From Ignavibacteria bacterium (lineage in GTDB: Bacteria; Bacteroidota; Ignavibacteria; Kapaibacteriales; Kapaibacteriaceae), in assembly GCA_015709655.1 (NCBI GenBank), contig CP054181.1, positions 2,600,207-2,664,206 on the forward strand: DNA of 64,000 nucleotides. Direction: 5' to 3'. The notes beneath the pieces were generated by a model. The model saw only the letters and a program-made list of their open reading frames with translations. It made no database searches and was not told the origin of the DNA. This document shows, piece by piece, positions 43,577-52,191 of this stretch; the first letter of the stretch is position 1; the number at the start of each line of letters is the position of its first letter. The translations under genes and the position numbers were made by a program.

Positions 43577-43849
43577 TTAGTCCATAAAGCTTAAACCCCA
43601 CATCAGCATCCAAACCGCATCAAGAAATGATATAAAAATCAGGTACGTTGAACTTAGGAACCCAATAAATGGTTCTGTTCCGATTTGCTTGTGCTTATAC
43701 CCAACATACACACAGCCTACGCACACTAATGCCATTACCAGTTCAATAAGATGGTTGGACGTCACAAGAAACAGCATCCATGCTGCAATGTTTATCGCCC
43801 AGCCTACGGCAAGCGGAATTGGAAACGTAGCTTCTTTTTGATTTTCCAT
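43577..43849 (-). CDS. Small three-helix membrane protein
   Basis: 90 residues with about three hydrophobic segments (AVGWAINIAAWMLFLV, LIELVMALVCVGCVYVGY, SSTYLIFISFLDAVWMLMWG). A good Shine-Dalgarno (aaaggag) precedes the start, and a strong terminator follows, so this is a complete monocistronic gene. Family not recognised. The 43850-44178 stretch beyond its start holds no other gene I can support. Confidence 0.7.
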   Translation of the reverse strand: MENQKEATFPIPLAVGWAINIAAWMLFLVTSNHLIELVMALVCVGCVYVGYKHKQIGTEPFIGFLSSTYLIFISFLDAVWMLMWGLSFMD

Positions 43850-44246
43850 AACACTCCTTTTACTATGTCCTACTCGTATGGCTTTTCGGAATTCGCCCCG
43901 TTTTTTCTTGTTTCTGGACTCAATAATTAGTTCTAATCACAGGCAAATACATATCATGCAAGCTATGAACAACACTATGTTATTATCGGGTGATAAAAGT
44001 AGTATTTTAATGAATTCACAGTGTGTTCGATTTTATGATTTAAGAAAGGCTAAGAATCATACAGAATCGGGTTAGACAGCAGAAGTACAGGTGAAAATGT
44101 ATTCGACTATAATGAATGCTGTCAGCGCTTGAAATGACATTCTGGCTAGTCAGTTCGAATATCACTTGACAACATCAGTGAACCCGGCCTGAATTGAGGT
44201 ACAGAAAGATAAACTGAATTTTTCAATTCAAGAAAGGAGAACCGCA

Positions 44247-44543
44247 ATGGCAGGTAAACGTACACGGCAGCCAATAGAGGCTCAGTTTAGAGCTGAAGCG
44301 CTGCGTCTAGTAAGGGACCATCCCGAGCGTCAGAAGTCCAGTATCGCCCGTGACCTTGGCATCGATGCTAAAACGCTGTATGCTTGGATACAGGCAGATA
44401 AGAAGAGCAAATCATCACAGCCAGATGCTTTGGAAGCGAGCGCCGAGGAAAACGCCCGACTGCGTCGTGAATTGAAGGTGGTGACTCAGGAGCGCGACAT
44501 CCTAAAAAATGCCATCGGTATCTTCTCTCAACGGCCGAGATGA
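44247..44543 (+). CDS. IS3-family transposase OrfA (helix-turn-helix)
   Basis: 98 residues. A helix-turn-helix (FRAEALRLVRDHPERQKSSIARDLGIDAKTLYAWIQ) is followed by a leucine-zipper-like coiled coil (EENARLRRELKVVTQERDILKNA). A strong ggaga Shine-Dalgarno precedes it. Near its end, the A6 run at 44504-44509 (a-aaa-aat) could support the -1 frameshift typical of this family: in the -1 frame the sequence is open from there into OrfB (KKCHRYLLSTAEMRYDF). OrfA binds the inverted repeats. Confidence 0.9.
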   Translation: MAGKRTRQPIEAQFRAEALRLVRDHPERQKSSIARDLGIDAKTLYAWIQADKKSKSSQPDALEASAEENARLRRELKVVTQERDILKNAIGIFSQRPR

Positions 44544-45445
44544 GATACGACTTCATTGAGCGTCATCGCTCGAAATGGCCGTTAGACGTGATGTGTCGAG
44601 TCTTGCAAGCTTCCCGTGATGGCTACTATCAGTGGCGCAAGGGTGTTGAGGGGAAGCGCAAGCAAGAAGATCGCGAACTGCTTGCTCAGATCAATGAGAT
44701 CTATCAGGCAACGGAGAGGAGCTATGGTGCCGAGTGGATCGCTCATGATATCAGGAAAGGCGGGAGACGTGTCGGAAAGACTCGGGTTCGTCGGCTCATG
44801 AAGCAAAACGGTATGCCTGTTCAATGCAAGAACACATGGAAATGCATGGCAACGACGAATTCATCGGAGACGTATCACCCCTCATCGGATCTCGTGCAGC
44901 GCGCGTTCCACAGGACTGAACTGGACGAACTGTGGCTGAGCGACTATTCTGAGCTTCCGGCGATCGGTCCAAAGATCTACGCCGTGGCGATCAAGGATCA
45001 AGCATCGCACCGCATTCTTGGTATCCACGTTTCGCATGATTTGCATGTTGGAGCGTTGTTCAAAGCATTCCATCAAGCCGTGATCGCGCGTCGGCTGAAG
45101 CACAGGACATTAGAGGTGCCCATCATCTTCCACTCCGACCAAGGAGGGCAGTACAACTCATATGCATTCAAAGATGAGCTCAAGAAGTACGGCCTCGTTA
45201 GTAGCATGGGCTCATCAGGCGACTGCTATGACAATGCTCCGATGGAATCGTTTTGGGCCACGATGAAGACCGAGTTGATGCATCACTTCCCATTTCGTAA
45301 CGTCGAACATGCCGCAGGTGCCATCTATCGATGGACACATCTGTTCTACAACCAACGCCGCAGACACACGTCAATCGGTGGACTCTCGCCCGTGCAATTC
45401 GAAGCCGATTGGTATCAACGCAATCGATCAGTATGTTGTACTTAA
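44540..45445 (+). CDS. IS3-family transposase OrfB (DDE integrase core)
   Basis: 301 residues; the ATG overlaps the OrfA stop (ATGA). The N-terminal HTH_21 region (YGAEWIAHDIRKGGRRVGKTRVRRLM) is followed by the retroviral-integrase-type core: D in LDELWLSDYSEL, D in IFHSDQGGQY, and E in PMESFWATMKTEL, the DDE triad with IS3-type spacing, then FYNQRRRHTSIGGLSPVQFE. It is produced alone or as an OrfAB fusion by frameshifting and catalyses copy-out transposition. Confidence 0.92.
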   Translation: MRYDFIERHRSKWPLDVMCRVLQASRDGYYQWRKGVEGKRKQEDRELLAQINEIYQATERSYGAEWIAHDIRKGGRRVGKTRVRRLMKQNGMPVQCKNTWKCMATTNSSETYHPSSDLVQRAFHRTELDELWLSDYSELPAIGPKIYAVAIKDQASHRILGIHVSHDLHVGALFKAFHQAVIARRLKHRTLEVPIIFHSDQGGQYNSYAFKDELKKYGLVSSMGSSGDCYDNAPMESFWATMKTELMHHFPFRNVEHAAGAIYRWTHLFYNQRRRHTSIGGLSPVQFEADWYQRNRSVCCT

Positions 45446-45605
45446 ACTTTCGTACCTCGAATTAGGCCGGGTTCAAAGAGCCAGGTTACAAACTCGACAG
45501 AATACCGATACTGCACCTGCTTCCGAGAAATAATACCACTTTAATCACCCTCACACCCACACGTACAGAACTGTAGTTTTGGAGAGTAGGAACGAGGAGC
45601 ACACG

Positions 45606-45806
45606 ATGTACCAAGCAACCAAAGGACAGCGCATTTGCGCAACATGCACCCACTGGGCGGGTCCGCGTGATTTTAAGGTTAAAACCGTTTACTTCAACGC
45701 ATCCGACCGCGGCAAATGTCTTTCGCCCGATGGTCCATGGAAGAACCAGCAGCGTCAGGCAACAGCCGGGTGCAACAAGCATGAAACATGGGCGCCGCTG
45801 AGATAA
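45606..45806 (+). CDS. Small four-cysteine (zinc-ribbon-like) protein
   Basis: 66 residues from the ATG at 45606, with gaggag upstream. CATC and the later GKC and GC positions form a probable zinc site (CATCTHWAGPRD, RGKCLSPDG, AGCNKHETW). Small proteins with CxxCxxWxGxR occur in many genomes without known role. The start at 45579 gives nine unlikely residues and is rejected. Confidence 0.6.
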   Translation: MYQATKGQRICATCTHWAGPRDFKVKTVYFNASDRGKCLSPDGPWKNQQRQATAGCNKHETWAPLR

Positions 45807-46041
45807 TGACTCCTCACCCTGGGAAGCTAGTGAGGAGAGTTTGCGTTTCAGAACTACCGGACCGGGGCTGCCACTAACATAGGCTGCGAAACCTAAGCCC
45901 CCTTTATCATCAATGTAACGTTGTCTTTCGTGTATGTTCGCACAGGCGTACATTCGACGCATGGAATGTAGCCCGGCAATCATATCTACAGAGAAAGACT
46001 CAACGGGGAAAATCGTGTATTAAATCATAAATCAGATTATA

Positions 46042-46404
46042 ATGCTGCTGGTAGCATACCGATTCCATTATAGGTCAAGAATCAATAAGATACTTTGCGC
46101 GCAGCTTACAGCATATCAGAAAATCCAACGTATTCGAGGAGAGAGAGTAATTCCACCCAAGGAAACATTTACGCCCGAAGAATACATACTGTACAAAATT
46201 ACCCGTCGCCGTAAAGTCACATTCTATATAATCGGATTCATCCTTGGCACTATATCACTCACCGCGTTTGCTGACGCATTGTATCCCGATGAGAGCAAAT
46301 ATCTCAAGCTTGGAGCAGGCATGGCAGTGTATTTGGTTACAGCAGCCATGATATCAGGAATCTTCTTTACGGTTGCGTATAAAAGGTATTTGGATGAGAG
46401 GTAG
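46042..46404 (+). CDS. Small membrane protein, two helices
   Basis: 120 residues. A basic N-terminal half (about 1-70) precedes two hydrophobic segments, FYIIGFILGTISLTAFADAL and AGMAVYLVTAAMISGIFFTV, with a cytosolic basic tail. No family recognised. The region before it (45807-46041) shows nothing coding apart from one AGGGGGCT copy (45896, minus strand). Confidence 0.5.
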   Translation: MLLVAYRFHYRSRINKILCAQLTAYQKIQRIRGERVIPPKETFTPEEYILYKITRRRKVTFYIIGFILGTISLTAFADALYPDESKYLKLGAGMAVYLVTAAMISGIFFTVAYKRYLDER

Positions 46405-46434
46405 AGGGAGAGGTAGGGGGCTGGGGAGGGAACC

Positions 46435-46660
46435 AGTAGCAGGCTGTGCGTAATCCGTCCTGTACAGAGCGGGCATGGTCTGTAACCAAAAAGCCGTTAT
46501 GCTCGGTCCGACAGAATCCAAGCACCGGAACAGTTGATCGGAAGCACTAACGCCGAGACCGCTTCATAAACTGACCGCTGCTCGAATAAAGAAGAGAATA
46601 ACCGAAACCTATTACAAATCTTTGACAATATATTGGTATAATCTATTAGGTAGGGGAATA
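46435..46660 (+). repeat. Dispersed accessory repeat, copy D (degenerate)
   Basis: The segment, clearest at about 46570-46650, resembles copies at 55104-55330, 56224-56450 and (inverted) 56765-56955: shared pieces are gaccgctgctcgaataaag and caaatctttgacaatat. An AGGGGGCT octamer (46415) lies just before it. It precedes the small membrane-protein gene at 46945. The shared ctttgaca could be a promoter -35 element. The remaining bases up to 46944 hold nothing else I recognise. Confidence 0.5.
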
Positions 46661-46944
46661 AAAACGAAATTACTAACTAATGAATTATCATTTGGTCATC
46701 CGAGATAAGCTATCGTACACGGTTAGGGGTGAATGCGTACATCAAATGATAGATTTACTACTAAAATCACATCTCTAAAAAGTACACATAATTGCGAAAT
46801 TTGTTTCGGTGAGTATGACTGAATATTTACGTATCAGTCGCGATATTGAATCAACGAAGCAACGATGGAGTCCGGATACCACATAAAAAAACGGGGCCAA
46901 ACCGAAAAGCCAAACGAGTAGGACATATTTCAGGGAGGTTTATC

Positions 46945-47370
46945 ATGCACAAACAACGGTTAGCAATCGTTATTGCGGCAGCACTCGGAATAGTCGCCAC
47001 ATTCTTGCCATGGGTGAATATTGCGTTTTTAGGGTCGGTAACCGGAACCAACGGAGATGGATGGTTTACTCTGATTCTGTTTATTGCTGCGTTAGTGATT
47101 GGTTTACTAAAGGACAAGTCAGCACCAGTAACCGGTGGGCTGATGTACGGAGTTATAGCACCGGGAATTCTTGCAGCCATTATAGGACTGTATGATTTCA
47201 TAAACATTTCGTCCAGATTTTCGGGTGGCGGAGATAATCTGTTTACGGCAGCGGTGAACTCCAGTATTTCAGCAGGTATTGGGCTGTACCTTGTAATTGC
47301 AGCCGGAATCGCGATTCCAGTCGTAGCCTTTGTATTAAAGGGGAATCAGCAGGAGCAGCCACAAGGGTAA
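46945..47370 (+). CDS. Small membrane protein, four helices
   Basis: 141 residues from the ATG at 46945, chosen because gggaggt lies eight bases upstream and the first hydrophobic segment starts at once (LAIVIAAALGIVATFLPW). About four hydrophobic segments alternate with short polar loops, and the C terminus is polar (KGNQQEQPQG). Similar small proteins occur in Bacteroidota without known function. Confidence 0.65.
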   Translation: MHKQRLAIVIAAALGIVATFLPWVNIAFLGSVTGTNGDGWFTLILFIAALVIGLLKDKSAPVTGGLMYGVIAPGILAAIIGLYDFINISSRFSGGGDNLFTAAVNSSISAGIGLYLVIAAGIAIPVVAFVLKGNQQEQPQG

Positions 47371-47768
47371 TGAGCGTTTGAACCGCACTTAAACAAAGCT
47401 GTTATTGCACTTGAAGTATCAGCCGAGATATCACACTTCCTAAATATAAAGAAAATGGAAGGCTTGGCGACACAGCGTAAAGAAATTCTTGGAGACAGTA
47501 TCCAGTCCGGTGAGTATAAACGTAGTATTTATACCCGGTTATTATTTAGGTAGAGTGATTACGTTAACAATGGCAATGGAGTTCAAACATATTCGCTGCG
47601 ATGGTGTTCAAAGTGTGGTGTGTAGGAGTGAGGGGATCCTTGTCTAAAAGCCCACAATGACTTCGTTAACTATTCCACACACGCTATACTACCGCCACGC
47701 AATTGATTGCTATGGGAGGTGGCTGGACGTAAAGCAATGCGTACACCTTCTGTTTTTGCTATGCTGGT
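47371..47768. other. Intergenic region upstream of the first DUF6933-like copy
   Basis: About 400 bases without a supported gene; only a 32-codon frame at about 47456 with no recognisable product. No strong hairpin was seen. Confidence 0.3.
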
Positions 47769-48110
47769 ATGAGCCATTTCAAGCCTGGGATGTTTTCCAT
47801 GGCACTGATTTATGCGACCAGGAAACTGCTTGAGAGAGCCGGCAAGTGGGATACCACGGTACTTGCAGATGGCGTGGCTCGCGAGGGCGGTCTTCTTGCT
47901 TCATGGTATGATACCTATGCCATTGTTGAGACGCAGCATGTAGTGGTGTTGGTGAATAATTAGACGTTTCTGACGGTTATTATCCCGGTAAAGGACTTCA
48001 GACGGAACCCGGCGGGGACGATGCACGCTGCAATTGAACCTCTGCTGGCTGACATAGAAATAGATAGTAACCAAAATGGGAGTTGCTTTCTGCAGTATTC
48101 GCAGAATGTT
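47769..48110 (+). pseudogene. DUF6933-like gene, copy 1, interrupted
   Basis: The frame begins at 47769 and contains MALIYATRKLLERAGKWD and YAIVETQHVVVLVN, closely matching copies at 50915 and 53881. It stops at TAG 47961-47963, where the others have Asp (VND), then remains open with TFLTVIIPVKDF, until a one-base deletion (caaaatggg against cagattagg in copy 2) destroys the end. So there are two lesions. The family assignment to DUF6933 is from memory of its wording (start RxTKKLL, WY..., VN...LL) and is tentative. Confidence 0.6.
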
Positions 48111-48235
48111 AAACCAATAACGGTGTACAGTTACCGCGCACTACGTCTTTAACAACATAAGAAACAATCTTTTCAATCAACTAATAATTGCGAGTCCGAC
48201 TATGAATAAGAGAAGGTTGGACCGCACAATGCACG

Positions 48236-49840
48236 ATGGAAAATATACTATCGAAGTTAGTTCTTTGTATCTGCTTTGTCGGATGTATTCTTTCTTGTAA
48301 TCTACAACAACAAGAGATCAATACACATTCGGTACACAATGAGAATGACACAATCTCTGAAGCACATGGACCCAAACATGATCAGCCATTACCCGATACT
48401 GTGTTCCAATCTGTCAAAATGATGATGTTTAAAATCACAATCACTGATAGTACTATGGATGGTACCATTCATTCCTATGACAATTTATACGAAGGAATTG
48501 ATGGAATTCTAACCTTCCGTGGAATGCCTAATCGCATTCCTCATTTCACTGGAGCGATTAAAGGGCGGCCTTCGGAAATTAAAGTTGATTGGTCATTTAA
48601 AACTGATTATGACACCGTACAAACGAAGTCAGGCGTTTGGGGAGGAGGGAACGGATGGACTGGCCAGCCACTCTATATCAACTGGGATGACCCGGAAGTA
48701 AAACGTCGGTTGAAACGCCAACCCGATTCTACTTTTAAAGGTAAGGAAATTATTATTTCTTCACTTTGTGGATATGTCTATTTCCTGGATTATGAGACAG
48801 GGAAACAAAAGCGAATGAAAGTACTTGTCAATAACCCGGTTAAAGGAACAGCCATGTTGGACCCAACGATGAATGGAAATCTTTATGTAGGCCAGGGAAT
48901 TCCTCGAACAACACCTTTCAATCCTGTTGTAATTAATGTGTTTCAAAATAGAGTTATTCAACATTTACAGAGGGAACCGGATATTTGGAGAGGTTGGAAT
49001 GCCTTTGATTCATCTCCGATAGCTACTGGTAAATTTGTATTTTGGGCAGGTGAAAATGGAACGATTTATAAATTCTCCCGGGATACTGTTGGTTTGAAAC
49101 TTCATTCAAAACTCCAGTATAAAGTTGGCGCTCAGAGTGCTCCGGGCATTGAATCTTCTACGGTTGTCTATAGAAATTATGGCTACACGGCAGACAATCA
49201 TGGAAATATTCTTTGCTTTAATTTGAACAATATGCAACCTGTTTGGTTATATCAAAACCAGGATGATACTGATGGTACAATATTGCTCGAAGAAGACGAG
49301 GAAGGAAATGCCTATCTATACAGCGGCTGCGAAGTAGACAAAATGCCTTCGCCGGGATATTCCCGATTCATTAAACTGAATGCACTTACTGGTGAGCTCA
49401 TCTGGAAGCAAGAATTCGCCTGCACTAAGAGTGTACTTGGAGAGAAATCATTCGATGGCGGGATGTATTCTACCCCTTTACTCGGAGGAGGAAATTGTAG
49501 TGAGATGATTTTTACAAATATTGTGACGAACAGACCATTCGGCACTGGAGATTTTGTGGCAATAAGTAAATCAACAGGGCAAGTAATTTACCGTATCCCC
49601 TTAAAATGGTACGCTTGGTCGTCACCTGTGGCACTGTACAATGAAAGAGGCGAAATGTTTATTTTCACCGGTGACACTCAGGGTCGTGCCTATGTGTTTG
49701 ACGGAAAAACAGGCGAAATTTTGATAAACCGAAAAATAGGCCTTAATTTTGAAGCTTCGCCAATCATCATAGACAATAAAGTTATCATTGGTTCGCGAGG
49801 TACAGGTATTTTTAAGTTACGTATAGAATGCAAAAACTAG
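48236..49840 (+). CDS. Lipoprotein with PQQ-like beta-propeller
   Basis: 534 residues. The N terminus carries a lipoprotein signal (SKLVLCICFVGCILSC, lipobox ILSC). Repeated blade-like units appear along the chain: IISSLCGYVYFLDYETGK, KFVFWAGENGTIYKF, GYTADNHGNILCFNL, YSRFIKLNALTGELIWKQEF, TGDTQGRAYVFDGKTGEIL. These are PQQ/WD-type repeats, forming probably an eight-bladed propeller at the cell envelope. The next gene (alpha/beta hydrolase) overlaps by 13 bases. This pair is more A/T-rich in codon use than the flanks, suggesting recent transfer from another Bacteroidota. Ligand unknown. Confidence 0.7.
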   Translation: MENILSKLVLCICFVGCILSCNLQQQEINTHSVHNENDTISEAHGPKHDQPLPDTVFQSVKMMMFKITITDSTMDGTIHSYDNLYEGIDGILTFRGMPNRIPHFTGAIKGRPSEIKVDWSFKTDYDTVQTKSGVWGGGNGWTGQPLYINWDDPEVKRRLKRQPDSTFKGKEIIISSLCGYVYFLDYETGKQKRMKVLVNNPVKGTAMLDPTMNGNLYVGQGIPRTTPFNPVVINVFQNRVIQHLQREPDIWRGWNAFDSSPIATGKFVFWAGENGTIYKFSRDTVGLKLHSKLQYKVGAQSAPGIESSTVVYRNYGYTADNHGNILCFNLNNMQPVWLYQNQDDTDGTILLEEDEEGNAYLYSGCEVDKMPSPGYSRFIKLNALTGELIWKQEFACTKSVLGEKSFDGGMYSTPLLGGGNCSEMIFTNIVTNRPFGTGDFVAISKSTGQVIYRIPLKWYAWSSPVALYNERGEMFIFTGDTQGRAYVFDGKTGEILINRKIGLNFEASPIIIDNKVIIGSRGTGIFKLRIECKN

Positions 49841-50595
49841 TTGTTTTAGCGTTATTTGTTTTACCGTTTGTGGTAAAGGCTCAAGCCAAACTAACCGCCT
49901 TTAGGAACACAGTTGAAAATGGATATAACTTCTGGTTATATGAACCAAAGGATGATACTTTGGCAGATGAACCGGAGAAGAAACCATTAATCATTTTCCT
50001 TCATGGAAAAAGTTTATTTGGCAACAATTTATATCAAGTAAAGAAATACGGAACTATCAATGCAATTGAGATGGGGCGACAAATTGATGCCTATGTTCTG
50101 AGTCCACAAACCAATAACGGATGGAATCCTGAACGTATTCTAAATATTATGAATTGGACCATCGAAAATTATGATGTTGATACCAATCGGGTGTACGTTT
50201 TAGGAATGAGCATGGGAGGATATGGGACGATTAACTTCGTTGGAACTTATCCTGAGAAAGTCGCTGCTGCAATGGCATTCTGTGGTGGTGGGACATTAAA
50301 AGATTTTTGTGGCTTAAATGAAGTTCCTCTATGGATTATTCATGGAACAGCCGATAGAGCAGTTGGAATTGAGCAATCTGACCGCGTGGTTGAGGCAATG
50401 AAATCATGTGGAGAAACAAACCGATTGATTTATGAAAGATGGAAGGGTGTAAATCACTCTATCCTGGCCCGTTTGTTCTATCTACCGGCAACGTATGAAT
50501 GGTTGTTTAAACACTCTCTAAAAGACGAAGACAGAATAGTTAACAGAGATGTTGATATCAACAAAAGCAGCTTATACGTGGCTTATAAAAATTGA
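49828..50595 (+). CDS. Secreted alpha/beta hydrolase (esterase/depolymerase-like)
   Basis: 255 residues with a signal peptide (MQKLVVLALFVLPFVVKAQA). The alpha/beta-hydrolase core shows KPLIIFLHGKSLFG (oxyanion-hole HG), the nucleophile elbow GMSMGGYG, an Asp in IIHGTADRAVG and the catalytic His in GVNHSIL. It resembles the prolyl-oligopeptidase/phospholipase-carboxylesterase group. It is translationally coupled with the propeller lipoprotein gene upstream (13-base overlap), so they may act together outside the inner membrane. Substrate unknown; probably a small ester. Confidence 0.8.
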   Translation: MQKLVVLALFVLPFVVKAQAKLTAFRNTVENGYNFWLYEPKDDTLADEPEKKPLIIFLHGKSLFGNNLYQVKKYGTINAIEMGRQIDAYVLSPQTNNGWNPERILNIMNWTIENYDVDTNRVYVLGMSMGGYGTINFVGTYPEKVAAAMAFCGGGTLKDFCGLNEVPLWIIHGTADRAVGIEQSDRVVEAMKSCGETNRLIYERWKGVNHSILARLFYLPATYEWLFKHSLKDEDRIVNRDVDINKSSLYVAYKN

Positions 50596-50739
50596 ACTCC
50601 CCATGCGGATGAGTGAGTTATGTATTAGCCCCTTAGTCGCCTGGCCAGAAATCAAAAACCGCTGCCTACCATCAAAGCTGGGTAACATGGTACGAATGAA
50701 GCAAACGTATACCCATGAAGACCTGCTGAGACTATAAAG

Positions 50740-51230
50740 CTGAAATCCAACGCTCACCTTAATCATTACCAGAAGGCGATATTGATAAAGCCCCAGTACT
50801 ACTGGCATCCGAGAGATAGGCAGGGGGCTTTGCCAGACGCGTACTTCACAGTGCGTGGCCACTTTAGATTCGTGCCACCGTAGTTTGAACCCATTCAAAC
50901 ATGGAGTGTTGTTGATGGCGCTGATTTATGCGACAAAAAAATTGCTGGAAAGGGCAAGGAAGTGGGATACCACGGTACTTGTTGAAGGCCAGGCCCACGA
51001 GGATGGTCTGCTTGCTGCAAGGTATGCAACCTACGCCATCGTTGAGAAGCAGCATGTAGTGGTGATGGTGAATGACCCGATGTTTCTGACGGTGGTTATT
51101 CCTGTGAAGGACTTCAAGAGAAACCCGGTAGCGACGATGCGAGCTGTACTAGAGCCCCTGCATGCTGACATCGAAAGTGATAGTATCCAGATTAGGAAAT
51201 TGCTTTCTGCAGTACTCTCTGACTAGCAAA
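50740..51230 (+). repeat. Large direct repeat carrying DUF6933-like copy 2 and its leader
   Basis: This segment matches about 53715-54190: both contain ggcagggggct, then a closely matching leader (cactttag-ttcgtgccaccgtagttt..acccattcaaac) and the DUF6933-like coding sequence. The leader is conserved over some 100 bases before the gene, so whole units including regulatory sequence were duplicated. Confidence 0.75.
50915..51226 (+). CDS. DUF6933-like protein, copy 2 (short)
   Basis: 103 residues from the ATG at 50915 (MALIYATKKLLERARKWD), with ggag 12 bases upstream. It shares YAIVEKQHVVVMVNDPMFLTVVIPVKDF with the other copies but stops after LLSAVLSD, lacking the C-terminal third present in copy 3. 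It is the only copy of the three that is open from a normal ATG to a stop. Family name tentative; function unknown. The 50596-50914 region contains the duplicated leader and, at 50687-50737, a 16-codon frame MVRMKQTYTHEDLLRL that resembles the start of the transposase relic at 56056. Confidence 0.55.
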   Translation: MALIYATKKLLERARKWDTTVLVEGQAHEDGLLAARYATYAIVEKQHVVVMVNDPMFLTVVIPVKDFKRNPVATMRAVLEPLHADIESDSIQIRKLLSAVLSD

Positions 51231-51415
51231 CCAATAACAGTGTACTGTTACCCCGTAATATAGTTTTGGCAAAGCAGACAACGGATTTTTCAATCCCAAA
51301 TAGTTGACGAACGCATGTAAAAAAAAAGAATTAGACCAATAGTTGTTTTATTATTTTTTTTTCCTATATTGTCTGTGTATCGATGTGCACCATAGATTGT
51401 TCTAGGAGATGTCGA

Positions 51416-52159
51416 ATGAAGAGTTGCATTTTTTTAGTGCTGATTTTTCCACTCTGTGCTCAATTTGTAGCAAGCCAGGAGAATTGGTTTTGCATCGGGG
51501 CACCGGAGTGCATGGAAGAGCTAGGTGAGGAGCTACCTGGCAATGTAGGGCCTGGACAGGTTATTCTGACTCATCCGAATTACCCGAATTGCCAGTTACT
51601 GGTTACTTATAGAGCGTGGTTCTGCGTGGTGGGATGGGAAGTAATTCATCGGCTCAGCATAACTGGCTGGGCTCCGATTGATATCAATGACCCAGGTTGC
51701 GCAGGTTTAAAATCAGAGATGTATCCATCAGGATATCCAGGCCCGGTGAATCAAGATTTTATTCTTGGAATGTTCAACAGCCTAATACCTGTTGTTAGTG
51801 AGTATTATTTTGTAAACCGTCCGGGTAAGCCCCCAAGCATGTATCCGTGCCCTGCAACCTTTGTAACTCAGGAGTTTGTACAAGGATCTTGTGTCAAACT
51901 TGTACAGAGTTCTTACACCTCCACCCAACCAGTCATTCTTCTCGACCCATTCTTCAAACTGGCATTTTGCACCCATTTCTGTTGCACAACAACTCTTGAA
52001 CATTGCTTCGACACCGAAACAAATACAGTTCAAACACGAGTTCTTACTCATTCTGGCCCGGTACTACCACTCCAATGCGATCATGGTTCATTAATCAGTC
52101 CGCCTCAATCCGGAATCGTTCTCTCAACAACATGTCAACCAATGTGCCCTCAAGAATAA
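51416..52159 (+). CDS. Cysteine-rich secreted protein
   Basis: 247 residues from the ATG at 51416, selected for its taggag Shine-Dalgarno and immediate signal peptide (MKSCIFLVLIFPLCAQFVASQ). The mature protein has about 17 cysteines (for example CTHFCCTTTLEHC), suggesting disulfides in the periplasm or outside. No family recognised. A T-rich promoter region (T9 at about 51354-51363) lies upstream. The next gene follows after 32 bases. Confidence 0.6.
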   Translation: MKSCIFLVLIFPLCAQFVASQENWFCIGAPECMEELGEELPGNVGPGQVILTHPNYPNCQLLVTYRAWFCVVGWEVIHRLSITGWAPIDINDPGCAGLKSEMYPSGYPGPVNQDFILGMFNSLIPVVSEYYFVNRPGKPPSMYPCPATFVTQEFVQGSCVKLVQSSYTSTQPVILLDPFFKLAFCTHFCCTTTLEHCFDTETNTVQTRVLTHSGPVLPLQCDHGSLISPPQSGIVLSTTCQPMCPQE

Positions 52160-52191
52160 TAAGTACAGATTCATAAATACTCATCAGAATT

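Larger units (their letters stand above)
44179..45475 (+). mobile_element. IS3-family insertion sequence, complete
   Basis: About 1.3 kb, bounded by imperfect inverted repeats of 24 bases: 44179-44202 (tgaacccggcctgaattgag...) and 45452-45475 (ending ...ggccgggttca), with TG/CA tips. It contains orfA and orfB in overlapping -1 frames. The bases flanking the ends (cag left, aag right) do not form a clear target duplication. Both ORFs are intact, so the element looks potentially active. Confidence 0.88.

Noticed and set aside
44179..45475. Target-site duplication around the IS3 element
   Set aside because: The bases next to the two inverted repeats (cag and aag) do not match.
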